A stretch of DNA of 58,783 nt from Pseudomonas sp. GD03944 (GTDB lineage: Bacteria > Pseudomonadota > Gammaproteobacteria > Pseudomonadales > Pseudomonadaceae). A model generated the notes under the pieces. The model saw only the letters and a program-made list of their open reading frames with translations, searched no databases and was not told the origin of the DNA. A program made the translations under genes and the position numbers. This document shows positions 10,810 to 18,967 of this stretch, one piece after another (positions within the stretch are counted from its first letter, which is position 1; every line of letters starts with the position of its first letter). Location of the stretch: contig NZ_JAOCAH010000022.1 of NCBI RefSeq assembly GCF_029839275.1, forward strand, positions 1-58,783, written 5' to 3'.

Positions 10810-12729
10810 TTACTTGTTGTCCTTCACTTCTTCGAACTCGGCATCGACCACGTCATCGGCGGCACCGCCTTTGGCATCGTCAGCACCCGGCGCGGCTGCG
10901 CCCGGCTGCGGCTGTTCGGCGTACATCTTCTGCGCCAGCGGCGTGGTGGCCTCGGACAGGGCATTCATCTTGGCTTCGATAGCCGCCTTGTCATCACCCT
11001 TGACGGCCACTTCCAGCTCGCCCAGCGCCTTTTCGATGGCCGCTTTTTCGTCCGCAGTCGCCTTGTCGCCCGCCTCGGTGAGCATCTTGCGGGTTGCATG
11101 CACCAGTTGGTCACCCTGGTTGCGCGCAGTCGCCAGCTCTTCGAACTTGCGGTCTTCCTCGGCATTGGCCTCGGCGTCGCGGACCATCTGCTGGATCTCT
11201 TCCTCGGACAGGCCGGAGTTGGCCTTGATCACGATGGACTGAGTCTTGCCGGTGGCCTTGTCCTTGGCGGACACGTGCAGAATACCGTTGGCGTCGATGT
11301 CGAAGGTCACTTCGATCTGCGGCACGCCACGCGGCGCCGGCGGAATCTCGGCCAGGTCGAACTTGCCCAGGGACTTGTTCTGCGTGGCCTGCTTGCGCTC
11401 ACCCTGCAGCACGTGGATGGTCACGGCGTTCTGGTTGTCGTCCGCGGTGGAGAACACCTGCGACTTCTTGGTCGGGATGGTGGTGTTCTTCTCGATCAGC
11501 GCAGTCATCACGCCGCCCATGGTTTCGATACCCAGGGTCAGCGGGGAGACGTCGAGCAGCAGGACGTCCTTGACATCACCAGCCAGAACCGCGCCCTGAA
11601 TGGCGGCGCCCATGGCAACGGCTTCGTCCGGGTTGACGTCCTTGCGCGCTTCGCGGCCGAAGAACTCGGTCACCAGCTTCTGCACCAGCGGCATGCGAGT
11701 CTGACCGCCGACCAGGATCACGTCGTTGATCGAGCCCACGTCGACACCGGCGTCTTTCAACGCGATGCGGCACGGCTCGATGGTGCGCTGAACCAGGTCT
11801 TCGACCAGCGATTCCAGCTTGGCGCGGGAAATCTTCACGTTCAGGTGCTTCGGACCGGTGGCGTCTGCGGTGATGTACGGCAGGTTCACGTCGGTCTGCT
11901 GACTTGAGGACAGCTCGATCTTGGCCTTCTCGGCAGCTTCCTTCAGGCGCTGCATGGCCAGCGGGTCGCCCTTGAGGTTCATGCCGCTTTCTTTCTTGAA
12001 CTCGTCGACGAGGTAGTCGATCAGGCGGATGTCGAAGTCTTCACCACCGAGGAAGGTGTCACCGTTGGTGGCCAGTACTTCGAACTGGTGCTCGCCGTCG
12101 ACTTCAGCGATCTCGATCACCGACACGTCGAAGGTACCGCCGCCCAGGTCATAAACGATCACGGTGTGATCGCCCTTGGCCTTGTCCATGCCGTACGCCA
12201 GCGCAGCCGCAGTCGGCTCGTTGATGATGCGTTTGACGTCCAGACCGGCGATACGGCCGGCGTCCTTGGTTGCCTGACGCTGGCTGTCGTTGAAGTAGGC
12301 CGGAACGGTGATGACCGCTTCGGTCACGGCTTCGCCGAGGTAGTCTTCGGCGGTCTTCTTCATCTTTTTCAGAATTTCAGCCGAGATCTGCGGCGGCGCC
12401 ATTTTCTGGCCGTTCACTTCGACCCAGGCGTCATTGTTGTCAGCCTTGACGATCTTGTACGGGACCATCTGGATGTCTTTCTGCACGACGTCTTCGTCGA
12501 AACGACGGCCGATCAGGCGCTTCACGGCGTACAGGGTGTTGTGCGGGTTGGTCACGGCCTGACGCTTGGCCGACTGGCCAACCAGGATTTCGCCATCGTT
12601 GGCGTACGCGATGATCGACGGCGTGGTGCGCGCGCCTTCAGCGTTCTCGATGACCTTGACGTTGCCGTTTTCCAGAATGGAGACGCAGGAGTTGGTGGTC
12701 CCCAGGTCGATACCGATGATTTTGCCCAT
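10810..12729 (-). CDS. dnaK: Chaperone protein DnaK (Hsp70)
   Basis: ATP-driven chaperone for nascent and stress-unfolded proteins. It has 639 residues. The nucleotide-binding domain opens with GKIIGIDLGTTNSCVSI and contains VYDLGGGTFDVSVIE and NEPTAAALAYG. The linker DVLLLDVSPLTLGIE leads to the substrate-binding domain, and the C terminus ends in the EEVKDNK-type acidic tail that docks co-chaperones. I chose the ATG at 12729, preceded by GGGAGAG, over the in-frame ATG at 12768. A sigma-32-like promoter overlaps the grpE stop codon just upstream. Confidence 0.99.
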   Translation of the reverse strand: MGKIIGIDLGTTNSCVSILENGNVKVIENAEGARTTPSIIAYANDGEILVGQSAKRQAVTNPHNTLYAVKRLIGRRFDEDVVQKDIQMVPYKIVKADNNDAWVEVNGQKMAPPQISAEILKKMKKTAEDYLGEAVTEAVITVPAYFNDSQRQATKDAGRIAGLDVKRIINEPTAAALAYGMDKAKGDHTVIVYDLGGGTFDVSVIEIAEVDGEHQFEVLATNGDTFLGGEDFDIRLIDYLVDEFKKESGMNLKGDPLAMQRLKEAAEKAKIELSSSQQTDVNLPYITADATGPKHLNVKISRAKLESLVEDLVQRTIEPCRIALKDAGVDVGSINDVILVGGQTRMPLVQKLVTEFFGREARKDVNPDEAVAMGAAIQGAVLAGDVKDVLLLDVSPLTLGIETMGGVMTALIEKNTTIPTKKSQVFSTADDNQNAVTIHVLQGERKQATQNKSLGKFDLAEIPPAPRGVPQIEVTFDIDANGILHVSAKDKATGKTQSIVIKANSGLSEEEIQQMVRDAEANAEEDRKFEELATARNQGDQLVHATRKMLTEAGDKATADEKAAIEKALGELEVAVKGDDKAAIEAKMNALSEATTPLAQKMYAEQPQPGAAAPGADDAKGGAADDVVDAEFEEVKDNK

Positions 12730-12806
12730 ATTCACTCTCCCGAAACTTGGATATATCCGCCACGGCATCTGGCCATGTGCGGTAGCACTAATTCGCTTGA
12801 CTCAAT

Positions 12807-12834
12807 AGATTGGGGCCCTGCGGCGAATTTCAAG
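12807..12834 (-). promoter_or_regulatory. Sigma-32-type promoter of dnaK
   Basis: On the minus strand CTTGAAA (12834-12828), 12 bp, then CCCCAATCT (12815-12807) closely fits the heat-shock pattern CTTGAAA / CCCCATnT, with one extra base in the -10. The -35 box contains the grpE stop codon. It would give dnaK its own heat-inducible start in addition to read-through from grpE. Confidence 0.65.
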
Positions 12835-13381
12835 CCTGCTCGTCAATCGACGGCGGCGCTTCGCTGGGCGCCTTGCTGACCACGACCATGGCCGGGCGTA
12901 GCAGGCGACCATTGAGCAGGTAGCCCTTCTGGAACACCTTGAGCACGCTGTTCGGCTCGACATGGGTGCTCTCCTGAATCGCCATCGCCTGGTGATGCTC
13001 AGGGTTGAACGGTGCACCGTGCGGGTCGATCGCTTCCAGCTGGTAGCGTTTGAGCGTGTCCTGGAACAGCTTGAGGGTCAGCTCCATGCCATCACGCACG
13101 GCCTTGATCGCCTCATCGTCCGGGCTCGACAGCTCGAGGCCTCGCTCCAGGCTGTCCACCACCGGCAACAGGTCGTTGGCGAACTTCTCAAGAGCGAACT
13201 TGTGCGCCTTTTCCACGTCCTGCTCGGCGCGGCGGCGTACGTTCTGCAGATCGGCCGCCATGCGCAGCGATTGATCCTGCGCAGCCGCCAGCTGCTCTTC
13301 CAGCGTTTGCACGCGAGCAGTCAAGTCATCCCCGGCCTGCTCATCGGGAATCTGCGTATCCAGGGTCTGTTCGTCAGCCAT
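12830..13381 (-). CDS. grpE: Nucleotide exchange factor GrpE
   Basis: Releases ADP from DnaK and acts as the thermosensor of the cycle. It has 183 residues. A long N-terminal coiled coil (about residues 20-75, with NVRRRAEQDVEKAHKFALEK) leads to the beta-domain segment typical of GrpE, around FNPEHHQAMAIQ and VFQKGYLLNGRLLRPAMVVV. Start MADEQTLDTQIPDEQAG, with GGAGAG upstream. First gene of the grpE-dnaK-dnaJ unit, with a strong sigma-32 match 54-81 bp upstream of the start codon. Confidence 0.97.
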   Translation of the reverse strand: MADEQTLDTQIPDEQAGDDLTARVQTLEEQLAAAQDQSLRMAADLQNVRRRAEQDVEKAHKFALEKFANDLLPVVDSLERGLELSSPDDEAIKAVRDGMELTLKLFQDTLKRYQLEAIDPHGAPFNPEHHQAMAIQESTHVEPNSVLKVFQKGYLLNGRLLRPAMVVVSKAPSEAPPSIDEQA

Positions 13382-13434
13382 GCGTCTCTCCTCTTGAAAT
13401 TCGACGTAAGCCTCAACTCACGTGTCTGCCGCCT

Positions 13435-13462
13435 ATATGGGGACGAATTCCGTCGCTTCAAG
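13435..13462 (-). promoter_or_regulatory. Sigma-32 heat-shock promoter of grpE
   Basis: Minus strand CTTGAAG (13462-13456), 13 bp, CCCCATAT (13442-13435): an almost exact match to the RpoH consensus with correct spacing. It lies in the grpE-recN divergent gap, so heat-shock and SOS promoters sit back to back. Confidence 0.85.
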
Positions 13463-13474
13463 CCCTCACGTGGA

Positions 13475-13511
13475 TTGTCAGAAAAGAAACAACTACTGTA
13501 TAAATAACCAT
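13475..13511 (+). promoter_or_regulatory. recN promoter with overlapping LexA box
   Basis: TTGTCA (13475-13480), 18 bp, TATAAA (13499-13504) reads as a sigma-70 promoter for recN. Its -10 lies inside CTG-TATAAATAAC-CAT (13496-13511), a LexA-type site one base short of CTG-N10-CAG. recN is a classic SOS gene, so LexA repression is the expected control. Confidence 0.75.
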
Positions 13512-13534
13512 ATCAATCCCTGGGAGGCCTCGCC

Positions 13535-15208
13535 ATGCTGGTGCACCTGTCCGTACACAACTACGCCATCGTTGAACACCTCGACCTCGAACTCGATGGC
13601 GGAATGAGCGTGATCAGCGGTGAAACCGGCGCAGGCAAGTCGATCATGCTCGACGCCCTGGGCCTGACCCTGGGCGATCGCGCCGACAGCGGCGTGGTGC
13701 GCCCGGGGGCGGACAAGGCGGACATCCTGGCCAGCTTCGACCTGCACGACATCCCGGAGGCCAAGGCCTGGCTGGCTGAACGTGACCTGGATACCGACGG
13801 CCCGTGCATCCTGCGCCGCGTGATCACCGCCGAAGGTCGCTCGCGCGGCTACATCAATGGCGCCCCATGCCCCCAGGGCGACCTCAAGGCCCTTGGCGAG
13901 CTGCTGATCGACATCCACAGCCAGCACGAGCACCAGTCGCTGCTCAAGCCCGACACCCACCGCCGCTTGCTCGACGAATACGCCGGCAGCCAGGAACTGG
14001 CCCGCCAGGTCCAGCTCGCCGCCCAGCGTTGGAAGCAGACCCGCAACGAACTGGAGCGCCTTTCCAGCGCCAGCGACGAGCAGCGCGCCCGCCACCAACT
14101 GCTGAGCTACCAGCTGGAAGAGCTGGACAACTTGGCCCTGGGTGAAAACGAACTGGAGCAACTGGAGCTGGACCACAAGACCCTGACCAACGCCGAAAGC
14201 CTGCTCAGCGCCTGTCGCACGGTGCTCGAGCTGTGCAGCGAGAGCGATGCCGGCAACGTCCTGTCGGCCCTGAACAGCAGCCTGACCCGACTGAACAGCT
14301 TTCCGTCGCAACCCGGTGCCCTGGGCGAAGCCACCAACCTGCTGGCCAGCGCGCAGATCCAGGTCGAGGAAGCCATGGGCGAACTCAATCGCTTCCTCGA
14401 TCATTTCGACGCGGACCCGGAACGCCAGCAGATGCTGGAAGAGCGCCTCGACACTATCTATACGCTGGCACGCAAGCACCGCATCCAGCCCAGCGAGCTT
14501 GGCGCCCTGCAACAGCAGCTTTTCGAGGAACTCGAAAGCCTGAACGCCGACGATCAGGCCAGCGAACGCCTGGCCGAAGAGCTGGCCGCCTATGAGCGCC
14601 ACTACCAGGACAAGGCCGCCGAGCTGAGTACCCTGCGCCATGCCGCCGCCACACGCCTGGCCGCGGCCGTCGAGGAAGAGATGCAGGCGCTTGGCATGCC
14701 GGGAGGACGCTTCAGCATCGAGCTGCACCCCACTGACAGCAAGGAGCCGCAAGCCAACGGGCTGGAGCACCTGGAGTTCAAGGTCAGCGCCAACCCGGGC
14801 CAACCGCTCAAGGCTCTGGCCAAGGTGGCGTCCGGCGGGGAACTGTCGCGCATCAGCCTGGCGATCCAGGTCATTACCGCCCAGACCTCACGCGTACCGA
14901 CCCTGGTGTTCGACGAGGTCGATGTCGGCATTGGCGGCCCCACCGCCGAGGTCGTCGGGCAACTCCTGCGTCGCCTTGGCGAGCGCGGCCAGGTCCTCAC
15001 CGTCACGCACCTGCCGCAAGTCGCCGCCCAGGGGCACCAGCACTTGTTCGTGCACAAGGTTCGCGAAAGCGACGCCACCCGCACGGCCGTCAGCAAACTG
15101 GACAGCGCCCAGCGGGTCGAGGAAATCGCCCGAATGCTGGGTGGCGTCGACCTGACCGACGAATCCATCGCCCATGCCCGACAGATGGTCAGTCGCGCCC
15201 AGGCCTGA
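13535..15208 (+). CDS. recN: DNA repair protein RecN
   Basis: SMC-like ATPase that holds sister DNA and prepares double-strand breaks for RecA repair. It has 557 residues. Walker A GETGAGKSIM lies near residue 29. Long coiled-coil arms occupy about residues 160-360, with a hinge-like middle. The signature ASGGELSRISLAI lies near 431 and Walker B TLVFDEVDVGIGG near 457. The ATG at 13535 follows GGGAGG, which fixes the start. SOS control is indicated by the LexA box upstream. It converges on fur, and the two share a bidirectional terminator. Confidence 0.98.
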   Translation: MLVHLSVHNYAIVEHLDLELDGGMSVISGETGAGKSIMLDALGLTLGDRADSGVVRPGADKADILASFDLHDIPEAKAWLAERDLDTDGPCILRRVITAEGRSRGYINGAPCPQGDLKALGELLIDIHSQHEHQSLLKPDTHRRLLDEYAGSQELARQVQLAAQRWKQTRNELERLSSASDEQRARHQLLSYQLEELDNLALGENELEQLELDHKTLTNAESLLSACRTVLELCSESDAGNVLSALNSSLTRLNSFPSQPGALGEATNLLASAQIQVEEAMGELNRFLDHFDADPERQQMLEERLDTIYTLARKHRIQPSELGALQQQLFEELESLNADDQASERLAEELAAYERHYQDKAAELSTLRHAAATRLAAAVEEEMQALGMPGGRFSIELHPTDSKEPQANGLEHLEFKVSANPGQPLKALAKVASGGELSRISLAIQVITAQTSRVPTLVFDEVDVGIGGPTAEVVGQLLRRLGERGQVLTVTHLPQVAAQGHQHLFVHKVRESDATRTAVSKLDSAQRVEEIARMLGGVDLTDESIAHARQMVSRAQA

Positions 15209-15221
15209 CACTCCAGCCAAT

Positions 15222-15250
15222 AAAAAAGGCGACCCAAAGGTCGCCTTTGT
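15222..15250. terminator. Bidirectional terminator between recN and fur
   Basis: AAAGGCGACC, loop CAAA, GGTCGCCTTT: a perfect 10-pair stem (15225-15248) with A-run before and T-rich bases after, so it can end both the recN and the converging fur transcripts. Confidence 0.85.
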
Positions 15251-15269
15251 CATTGAAGTCAGTCGCTGC

Positions 15270-15674
15270 TTACTTCTTCTTGCGCACGTAGAGCACAAGG
15301 TTGTGATCCACCAGCTCAAAGCCGTGCTCACGAACGATTTCCTTCTGACGCTTCTCGATTTCGGCATCGAAAAACTCGATGACCTCACCGGAGTCGACAC
15401 AGACCATGTGGTCATGGTGGCCGCTGTCGGCCAGCTCGAAAACAGCGTGGCCGCCATCGAAGTTGTGGCGCACCACCAGGCCGGCAGCCTCGAACTGAGT
15501 CAGAACACGGTAAACGGTAGCCAGGCCAACGTCCTCGCCCGCCTCCATCAGTGCCTTGTAAACATCTTCTGCACTCATGTGACGCTGCTCGGCGGAGTCG
15601 AGCATCTGCAGAATTTTGACCCGTGGCAGGGTCACTTTCAGGCCAGCTTTGCGTAGTTCGCTATTTTCAACCAT
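15270..15674 (-). CDS. fur: Ferric uptake regulator Fur
   Basis: Fe(II)-dependent repressor of iron-uptake genes; a likely controller of the has locus about 30 kb away in this window. It has 134 residues. The N-terminal winged helix contains the recognition helix around GLATVYRVLTQFEAAGLV. The dimerisation and metal domain has HHDHMVCVDSGEVIEF and EHGFELVDHNLVLY. The second cysteine pair of enterobacterial Fur is absent, as is usual in Pseudomonas. I start at MVENSELRKAGLK (15674); an upstream in-frame extension is not conserved. Divergent from bamE. Confidence 0.97.
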   Translation of the reverse strand: MVENSELRKAGLKVTLPRVKILQMLDSAEQRHMSAEDVYKALMEAGEDVGLATVYRVLTQFEAAGLVVRHNFDGGHAVFELADSGHHDHMVCVDSGEVIEFFDAEIEKRQKEIVREHGFELVDHNLVLYVRKKK

Positions 15675-15771
15675 GGTCTGCTTTCTCGCGGAAGCGGCTT
15701 CGCAGCTTCCTTTATTGCGGGTATGATCCGGGTTTACGTTGCCCAGCCAAGATAGTGGAAGTCGCCCACCG

Positions 15772-16284
15772 ATGCAAAAAACCAAGCTCCTGCTGACCAG
15801 CCTCACCCTCACGGGGCTCATCGCACTCGCCGGTTGTTCATTCCCCGGGGTTTATAAAATCGACATTCAACAGGGCAATGTCGTGACGCAAGACATGATA
15901 GACCAGTTGCGCCCCGGAATGACCCGGAGCCAAGTAAGGTTTATCATGGGCAACCCACTGATGACCGACACGTTCCACGCCAACCGCTGGGACTACCTCT
16001 ACAGCATCCAGCCGGGCGGCGGGCAACGTCTGCAGGAGCGCGTGAGTGTCGTGTTCAACGGCAACGATCAGCTGGTAGGGCTGTCGGGCGACTTTATGCC
16101 AGGCGTCAGCCGCGACCAGGCCATCCTCGGCGAAGACGGCACGCCACAAACCGTTCCACAGCAGCCGCAGACCGAAGAAGCACCAGCCCCCGGCTCGCTG
16201 CTCGAGCAGATCCAGCAGGAAGTCGACAGCGTCGAGACCGTACCGGTACCGACTCCGGAGCCGCTGGAAACCTCTCCGCAGTAA
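15772..16284 (+). CDS. bamE: Outer membrane assembly lipoprotein BamE (OmlA)
   Basis: Lipoprotein of the BAM complex that inserts beta-barrel proteins into the outer membrane. It has 170 residues from the ATG at 15772. The signal peptide ends in the lipobox LAGC (acylated Cys near residue 22). The BamE domain follows, with VYKIDIQQGNVVTQDMIDQL, GMTRSQVRFIMGNPL and the FHANRWDYLYSI block. The C-terminal tail (from about 120) is proline- and glutamate-rich and longer than in E. coli. The fur-omlA divergent pair is a known Pseudomonas arrangement. Confidence 0.95.
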   Translation: MQKTKLLLTSLTLTGLIALAGCSFPGVYKIDIQQGNVVTQDMIDQLRPGMTRSQVRFIMGNPLMTDTFHANRWDYLYSIQPGGGQRLQERVSVVFNGNDQLVGLSGDFMPGVSRDQAILGEDGTPQTVPQQPQTEEAPAPGSLLEQIQQEVDSVETVPVPTPEPLETSPQ

Positions 16285-16295
16285 TCTCCGCACAC

Positions 16296-16326
16296 AAAAA
16301 AAGCCCGGCCAAGCCGGGCTTTTTTA
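16296..16326. terminator. Bidirectional terminator between bamE and rnfH
   Basis: AAAAGCCCGGC, loop CAA, GCCGGGCTTTT: a perfect GC-rich stem flanked by A and T runs, serving bamE on the plus strand and the converging ratA-rnfH unit on the minus strand. Confidence 0.88.
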
Positions 16327-16351
16327 TTGGGCGACATCCCTGAGCGAGCAG

Positions 16352-16663
16352 CTATTCGCCAGCTCTCGCTTTGGCCGCCTTGGCCGCTCGCTGCTTTCGC
16401 ACTTCTTTCGGGTCAGCGATCAGCGCACGGTAAATCTCCACACGCTCACCGGCCTCGAGAACCCGCTCTTCGGGCTTCGCCACCGACTTGCCGAAGATGC
16501 CCAGCGGACTGTTTGCCAGGTCCAGGCCTGCAAACTCCGCCGCCAGGCCGGATTGCTCGGCAGCCTGCCGCGCGGTGGTGCCACGGGGCACCTCCAACCG
16601 AACGAGCGCCTGCCGATCAGCCAATGCATAGGCCACCTCGACCGCGATCATGGGCTCAGCCAT
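16352..16663 (-). CDS. rnfH: RnfH family ubiquitin-like protein
   Basis: 103-residue protein of the RnfH/UPF0125 family with a beta-grasp fold. Its exact role is not settled; it is linked by neighbourhood to the ratA toxin-like gene. Visible features are MIAVEVAYALADRQALVRLEV at the start, the conserved GIFGKSV block (residues about 50-56) and ERVEIYRALIADPKEVRKQRA at the end, followed by an Ala/Lys tail. I start at the ATG at 16663, which overlaps the ratA stop by 8 bases, indicating coupled translation. Confidence 0.92.
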   Translation of the reverse strand: MAEPMIAVEVAYALADRQALVRLEVPRGTTARQAAEQSGLAAEFAGLDLANSPLGIFGKSVAKPEERVLEAGERVEIYRALIADPKEVRKQRAAKAAKARAGE

Positions 16664-17090
16664 ACAGCTGCTTGGCCCGCTGGCAGAACGCATCCACCAG
16701 GGTATTGGCCGCCTGATTGAACAGCGGCCCCAGCGTGGCACGCACCAGCGGCCCGGCGTAATCGAAGGTCAGGTCGAGGCTGATCTTGCAGGCCTTGTCG
16801 CCCAGCGACTTGAACACCCAATGACCGTGCAATTGAGTGAACGGTCCGTCTTCCAGGTTCAGCTCGATCGACTGCCCCGGAACCAGCACATTGCGCGTCA
16901 CGAAACGCTGGCTGATCCCACCCTTGGCAACCGCCAGGCTCGCGCGCATGTGCGTATCGCTCTCCTCCATCACCTCGCTGGCCGAACACCAGGGCAGGAA
17001 CTGCGGGTAGCTCGCGACATCGTTGACCAGGTCATACAGGGCCTGTGCCGGATAAGGCAACAGGGCCGAACGCTGGATATGCGTACTCAT
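16656..17090 (-). CDS. ratA: RatA-type START-domain protein (ubiquinone-binding / ribosome association toxin family)
   Basis: 144-residue START/polyketide-cyclase fold protein. Relatives are described both as Coq10-like ubiquinone binders and as RatA, which blocks 70S assembly; the sequence alone does not decide. Conserved blocks are SALLPYPAQALYDLVNDVASYPQFLPWCSASEV near the start and GPLVRATLGPLFNQAANTLVDAFCQRA at the end. The start at 17090 (MSTHIQRSALLPY) is preferred to the longer frame from 17183. Divergent from smpB, the conserved ratA-smpB arrangement. Confidence 0.92.
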   Translation of the reverse strand: MSTHIQRSALLPYPAQALYDLVNDVASYPQFLPWCSASEVMEESDTHMRASLAVAKGGISQRFVTRNVLVPGQSIELNLEDGPFTQLHGHWVFKSLGDKACKISLDLTFDYAGPLVRATLGPLFNQAANTLVDAFCQRAKQLYG

Positions 17091-17337
17091 AAACCGGCTT
17101 TTTCCATCCTGCGTAACAATTGATCCACCCTTCCCCATGATCTTCGCGATACTGGCGAAGAAGTGGCATTTACCGCTCTTCATTGAAACAGATGACAGCC
17201 CTCCCGGCTAACGGAAAGGTCGCCCAGCGAGGCGCAGCAACCCCAACCAACCCGTCCTGCGACGGCGATCGCGCATTCTCCGGGATAAGCCCCCGGCTCT
17301 CAAGCATCAGCCTGTCGCCAGCCGGCCAGCAACTCCC

Positions 17338-17343
17338 TATAAT
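17338..17343 (+). promoter_or_regulatory. -10 element of smpB, implying a near-leaderless mRNA
   Basis: A perfect TATAAT ends only 9 bases before the smpB ATG at 17353. The -35 is weak (CTGTCG or TCGCCA, about 17-20 bp upstream). Transcription from here would start within a few bases of the ATG, leaving no room for a Shine-Dalgarno sequence, and none is seen. Confidence 0.6.
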
Positions 17344-17352
17344 GCGCGCCCT

Positions 17353-17835
17353 ATGGCTAAACAAAAGAAACACCCACAAGGCAACATCGCGCAGAACAAG
17401 AAAGCTCTGCACGATTATTTCATCGAGCATCGGTTCGAGGCTGGCCTGGCCCTGTCCGGCTGGGAAGTGAAAAGCCTGCGCGCCGGCAAGGCCCAACTGG
17501 TCGACAGCTATGTCCTGCTGAAGGATGGCGAAGCCTGGTTGATGGGCTGCCACATCACGCCGCTGAAAACCGCCAGCACCCACGTGATCGCCGACCCGAT
17601 CCGCACGCGCAAGCTGCTGCTGAATCGGCGCGAGCTGGAGAAACTGTTCGGCTCGGTCCAGCAGAAGGGCTACACCTGCGTGGCGACGTCGCTGTACTGG
17701 AAGGCGCACCTGGTCAAGTGCGAGATCGCCCTGGCCAAGGGCAAGAAGGACTTCGACAAGCGCAACACCGAGAAAGAGCGTGACGCCGACCGGGAAGTCC
17801 AGCGCGCCATGCGCACCAAGGGCAAGGAAGAGTAA
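17353..17835 (+). CDS. smpB: SsrA-binding protein SmpB
   Basis: Binds tmRNA and brings it to stalled ribosomes for trans-translation; its partner ssrA lies in this window at 28759. It has 160 residues. The OB-fold core includes NKKALHDYFIEHRFEAGLALSGWEVKSLRAG. The C-terminal basic tail, from about residue 130 (KGKKDFDKRNTEKERDADRE), is the part that enters the mRNA channel. The start MAKQKKHPQGN is the family norm. Confidence 0.98.
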   Translation: MAKQKKHPQGNIAQNKKALHDYFIEHRFEAGLALSGWEVKSLRAGKAQLVDSYVLLKDGEAWLMGCHITPLKTASTHVIADPIRTRKLLLNRRELEKLFGSVQQKGYTCVATSLYWKAHLVKCEIALAKGKKDFDKRNTEKERDADREVQRAMRTKGKEE

Positions 17836-17886
17836 CGCCCGCGCCGCTGTCGCTCACGCCCCGCGAGCAACAGCGGCCTCGAATCC

Positions 17887-18654
17887 CTATAGCCCGCTCC
17901 GACGCTGGGCCCGGGCAACGCGCTGAGTTTCCTGCTGCACTTCCGCCAGCACCTCCTGCACATAATCGATGTGCCGGTTCGACAATTGCCGCGCCTCTTC
18001 GGCCCGCCCCTCGATGATCGCCTGATACAACGCCCGGTGCTGATTGATCAGCATGTCGCGCGTCTCTTCCCGCTGCGCATACATGCCACCGATATTGGTC
18101 ACCACGTTGCGCTTGAGCAGATCGAACAAGCCACGAATGGTATGCAGCAGCACCGCGTTATGACTCGCCTCGGCAATCGCCAGGTGGAAGCGCGCATCGG
18201 CCGCGCCCTCCTCGGCCCGGGTTACCCGCCCGCTGCGCCCATAGCAGTCGAGCAGCTGATCGAACGCCTCGGTCAAACGCTGGCGATCCAGCTCGGTCGC
18301 GCGCAATGCGGCGTAATAGGCGCACGAACCCTCCAGGGTATGGCGAAACTCCAGCAAATCGCGCTGCGCCTCGGGATTGCTTTCCAGGAGATGCATCAGC
18401 GGATCGCTGAAGGTCGAGCCCAATGACTCGGCCACATAATTGCCCCCGCCCTGGCGGCTGACCAGCAACCCCTTGGCTGAAAGCTTCTGGATCGCCTCAC
18501 GCAGGGAAGGCCGTGAAACACCGAACCGTTCAGACAACACGCGCTCGGCAGGCAGGCGCTCACCCGCCTTCAGCGTGCCCTCAAGAATCATGGTTTCCAA
18601 TTGCGCAACGATGTCATCCGACAGGCGCCGCTGGCGAACCTGACCTACCTCCAT
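17887..18654 (-). CDS. lldR: Lactate-responsive GntR/FadR-family regulator LldR
   Basis: Repressor of the adjacent lactate operon, relieved by L-lactate (and D-lactate in Pseudomonas). It has 255 residues. The N-terminal winged helix contains LPAERVLSERFGVSRPSLREAIQKLSAKGLL, and the C-terminal all-helical FCD effector domain includes the FHLAIAEASHN metal-binding block. I start at the ATG at 18654, with GGAGAG 7 bases upstream; an in-frame ATG at 18690 is possible. Divergent from lldPDE with a palindromic operator in between. Confidence 0.93.
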   Translation of the reverse strand: MEVGQVRQRRLSDDIVAQLETMILEGTLKAGERLPAERVLSERFGVSRPSLREAIQKLSAKGLLVSRQGGGNYVAESLGSTFSDPLMHLLESNPEAQRDLLEFRHTLEGSCAYYAALRATELDRQRLTEAFDQLLDCYGRSGRVTRAEEGAADARFHLAIAEASHNAVLLHTIRGLFDLLKRNVVTNIGGMYAQREETRDMLINQHRALYQAIIEGRAEEARQLSNRHIDYVQEVLAEVQQETQRVARAQRRSGL

Positions 18655-18967
18655 ATACCGCTCTCCACTGGTTTTACCACGCACTGACACGCGAAACAGA
18701 AAGCCTATAGCCCGCCTACAGGCCAGACAAGACGCGCCTATTCGACCAAAGTCGAAGACCCTCTATTTGACAGCACTCCTGCCCACTCTTACCCTGAGCA
18801 GGCAACATTGTAAATTGGTATTACCAATTAAATCAATGTGTTTGAAAACAATTCCAAGAAAAGACGATATCGAGGTTTCCATGCAGCTCATGCCCGCACC
18901 GTTTGCCATAGCCTGGTCGCCGCCCTCGTCCCCCCGCGCTGCGCGCTATTGAACGGAGCCCACTGTC
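18655..18967. other. lldR-lldP divergent control region
   Basis: 313 bp without a firm gene. It holds a possible lldP promoter (TTGACA at 18767-18772, 17 bp, TACCCT at 18790-18795), the LldR operator listed separately about a dozen bases past the expected start, and a possible 23-codon ORF (18881-18952) with GAGG upstream. The rest shows no structure I can name. Confidence 0.55.
18813..18829. promoter_or_regulatory. LldR operator palindrome
   Basis: AATTGGTATTACCAATT is a perfect 17 bp palindrome. It has the same half-sites as the E. coli LldR operators (AATTGG...CCAATT). Its position downstream of the likely lldP promoter fits repression by blocking transcription start or early elongation. 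Confidence 0.85.
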
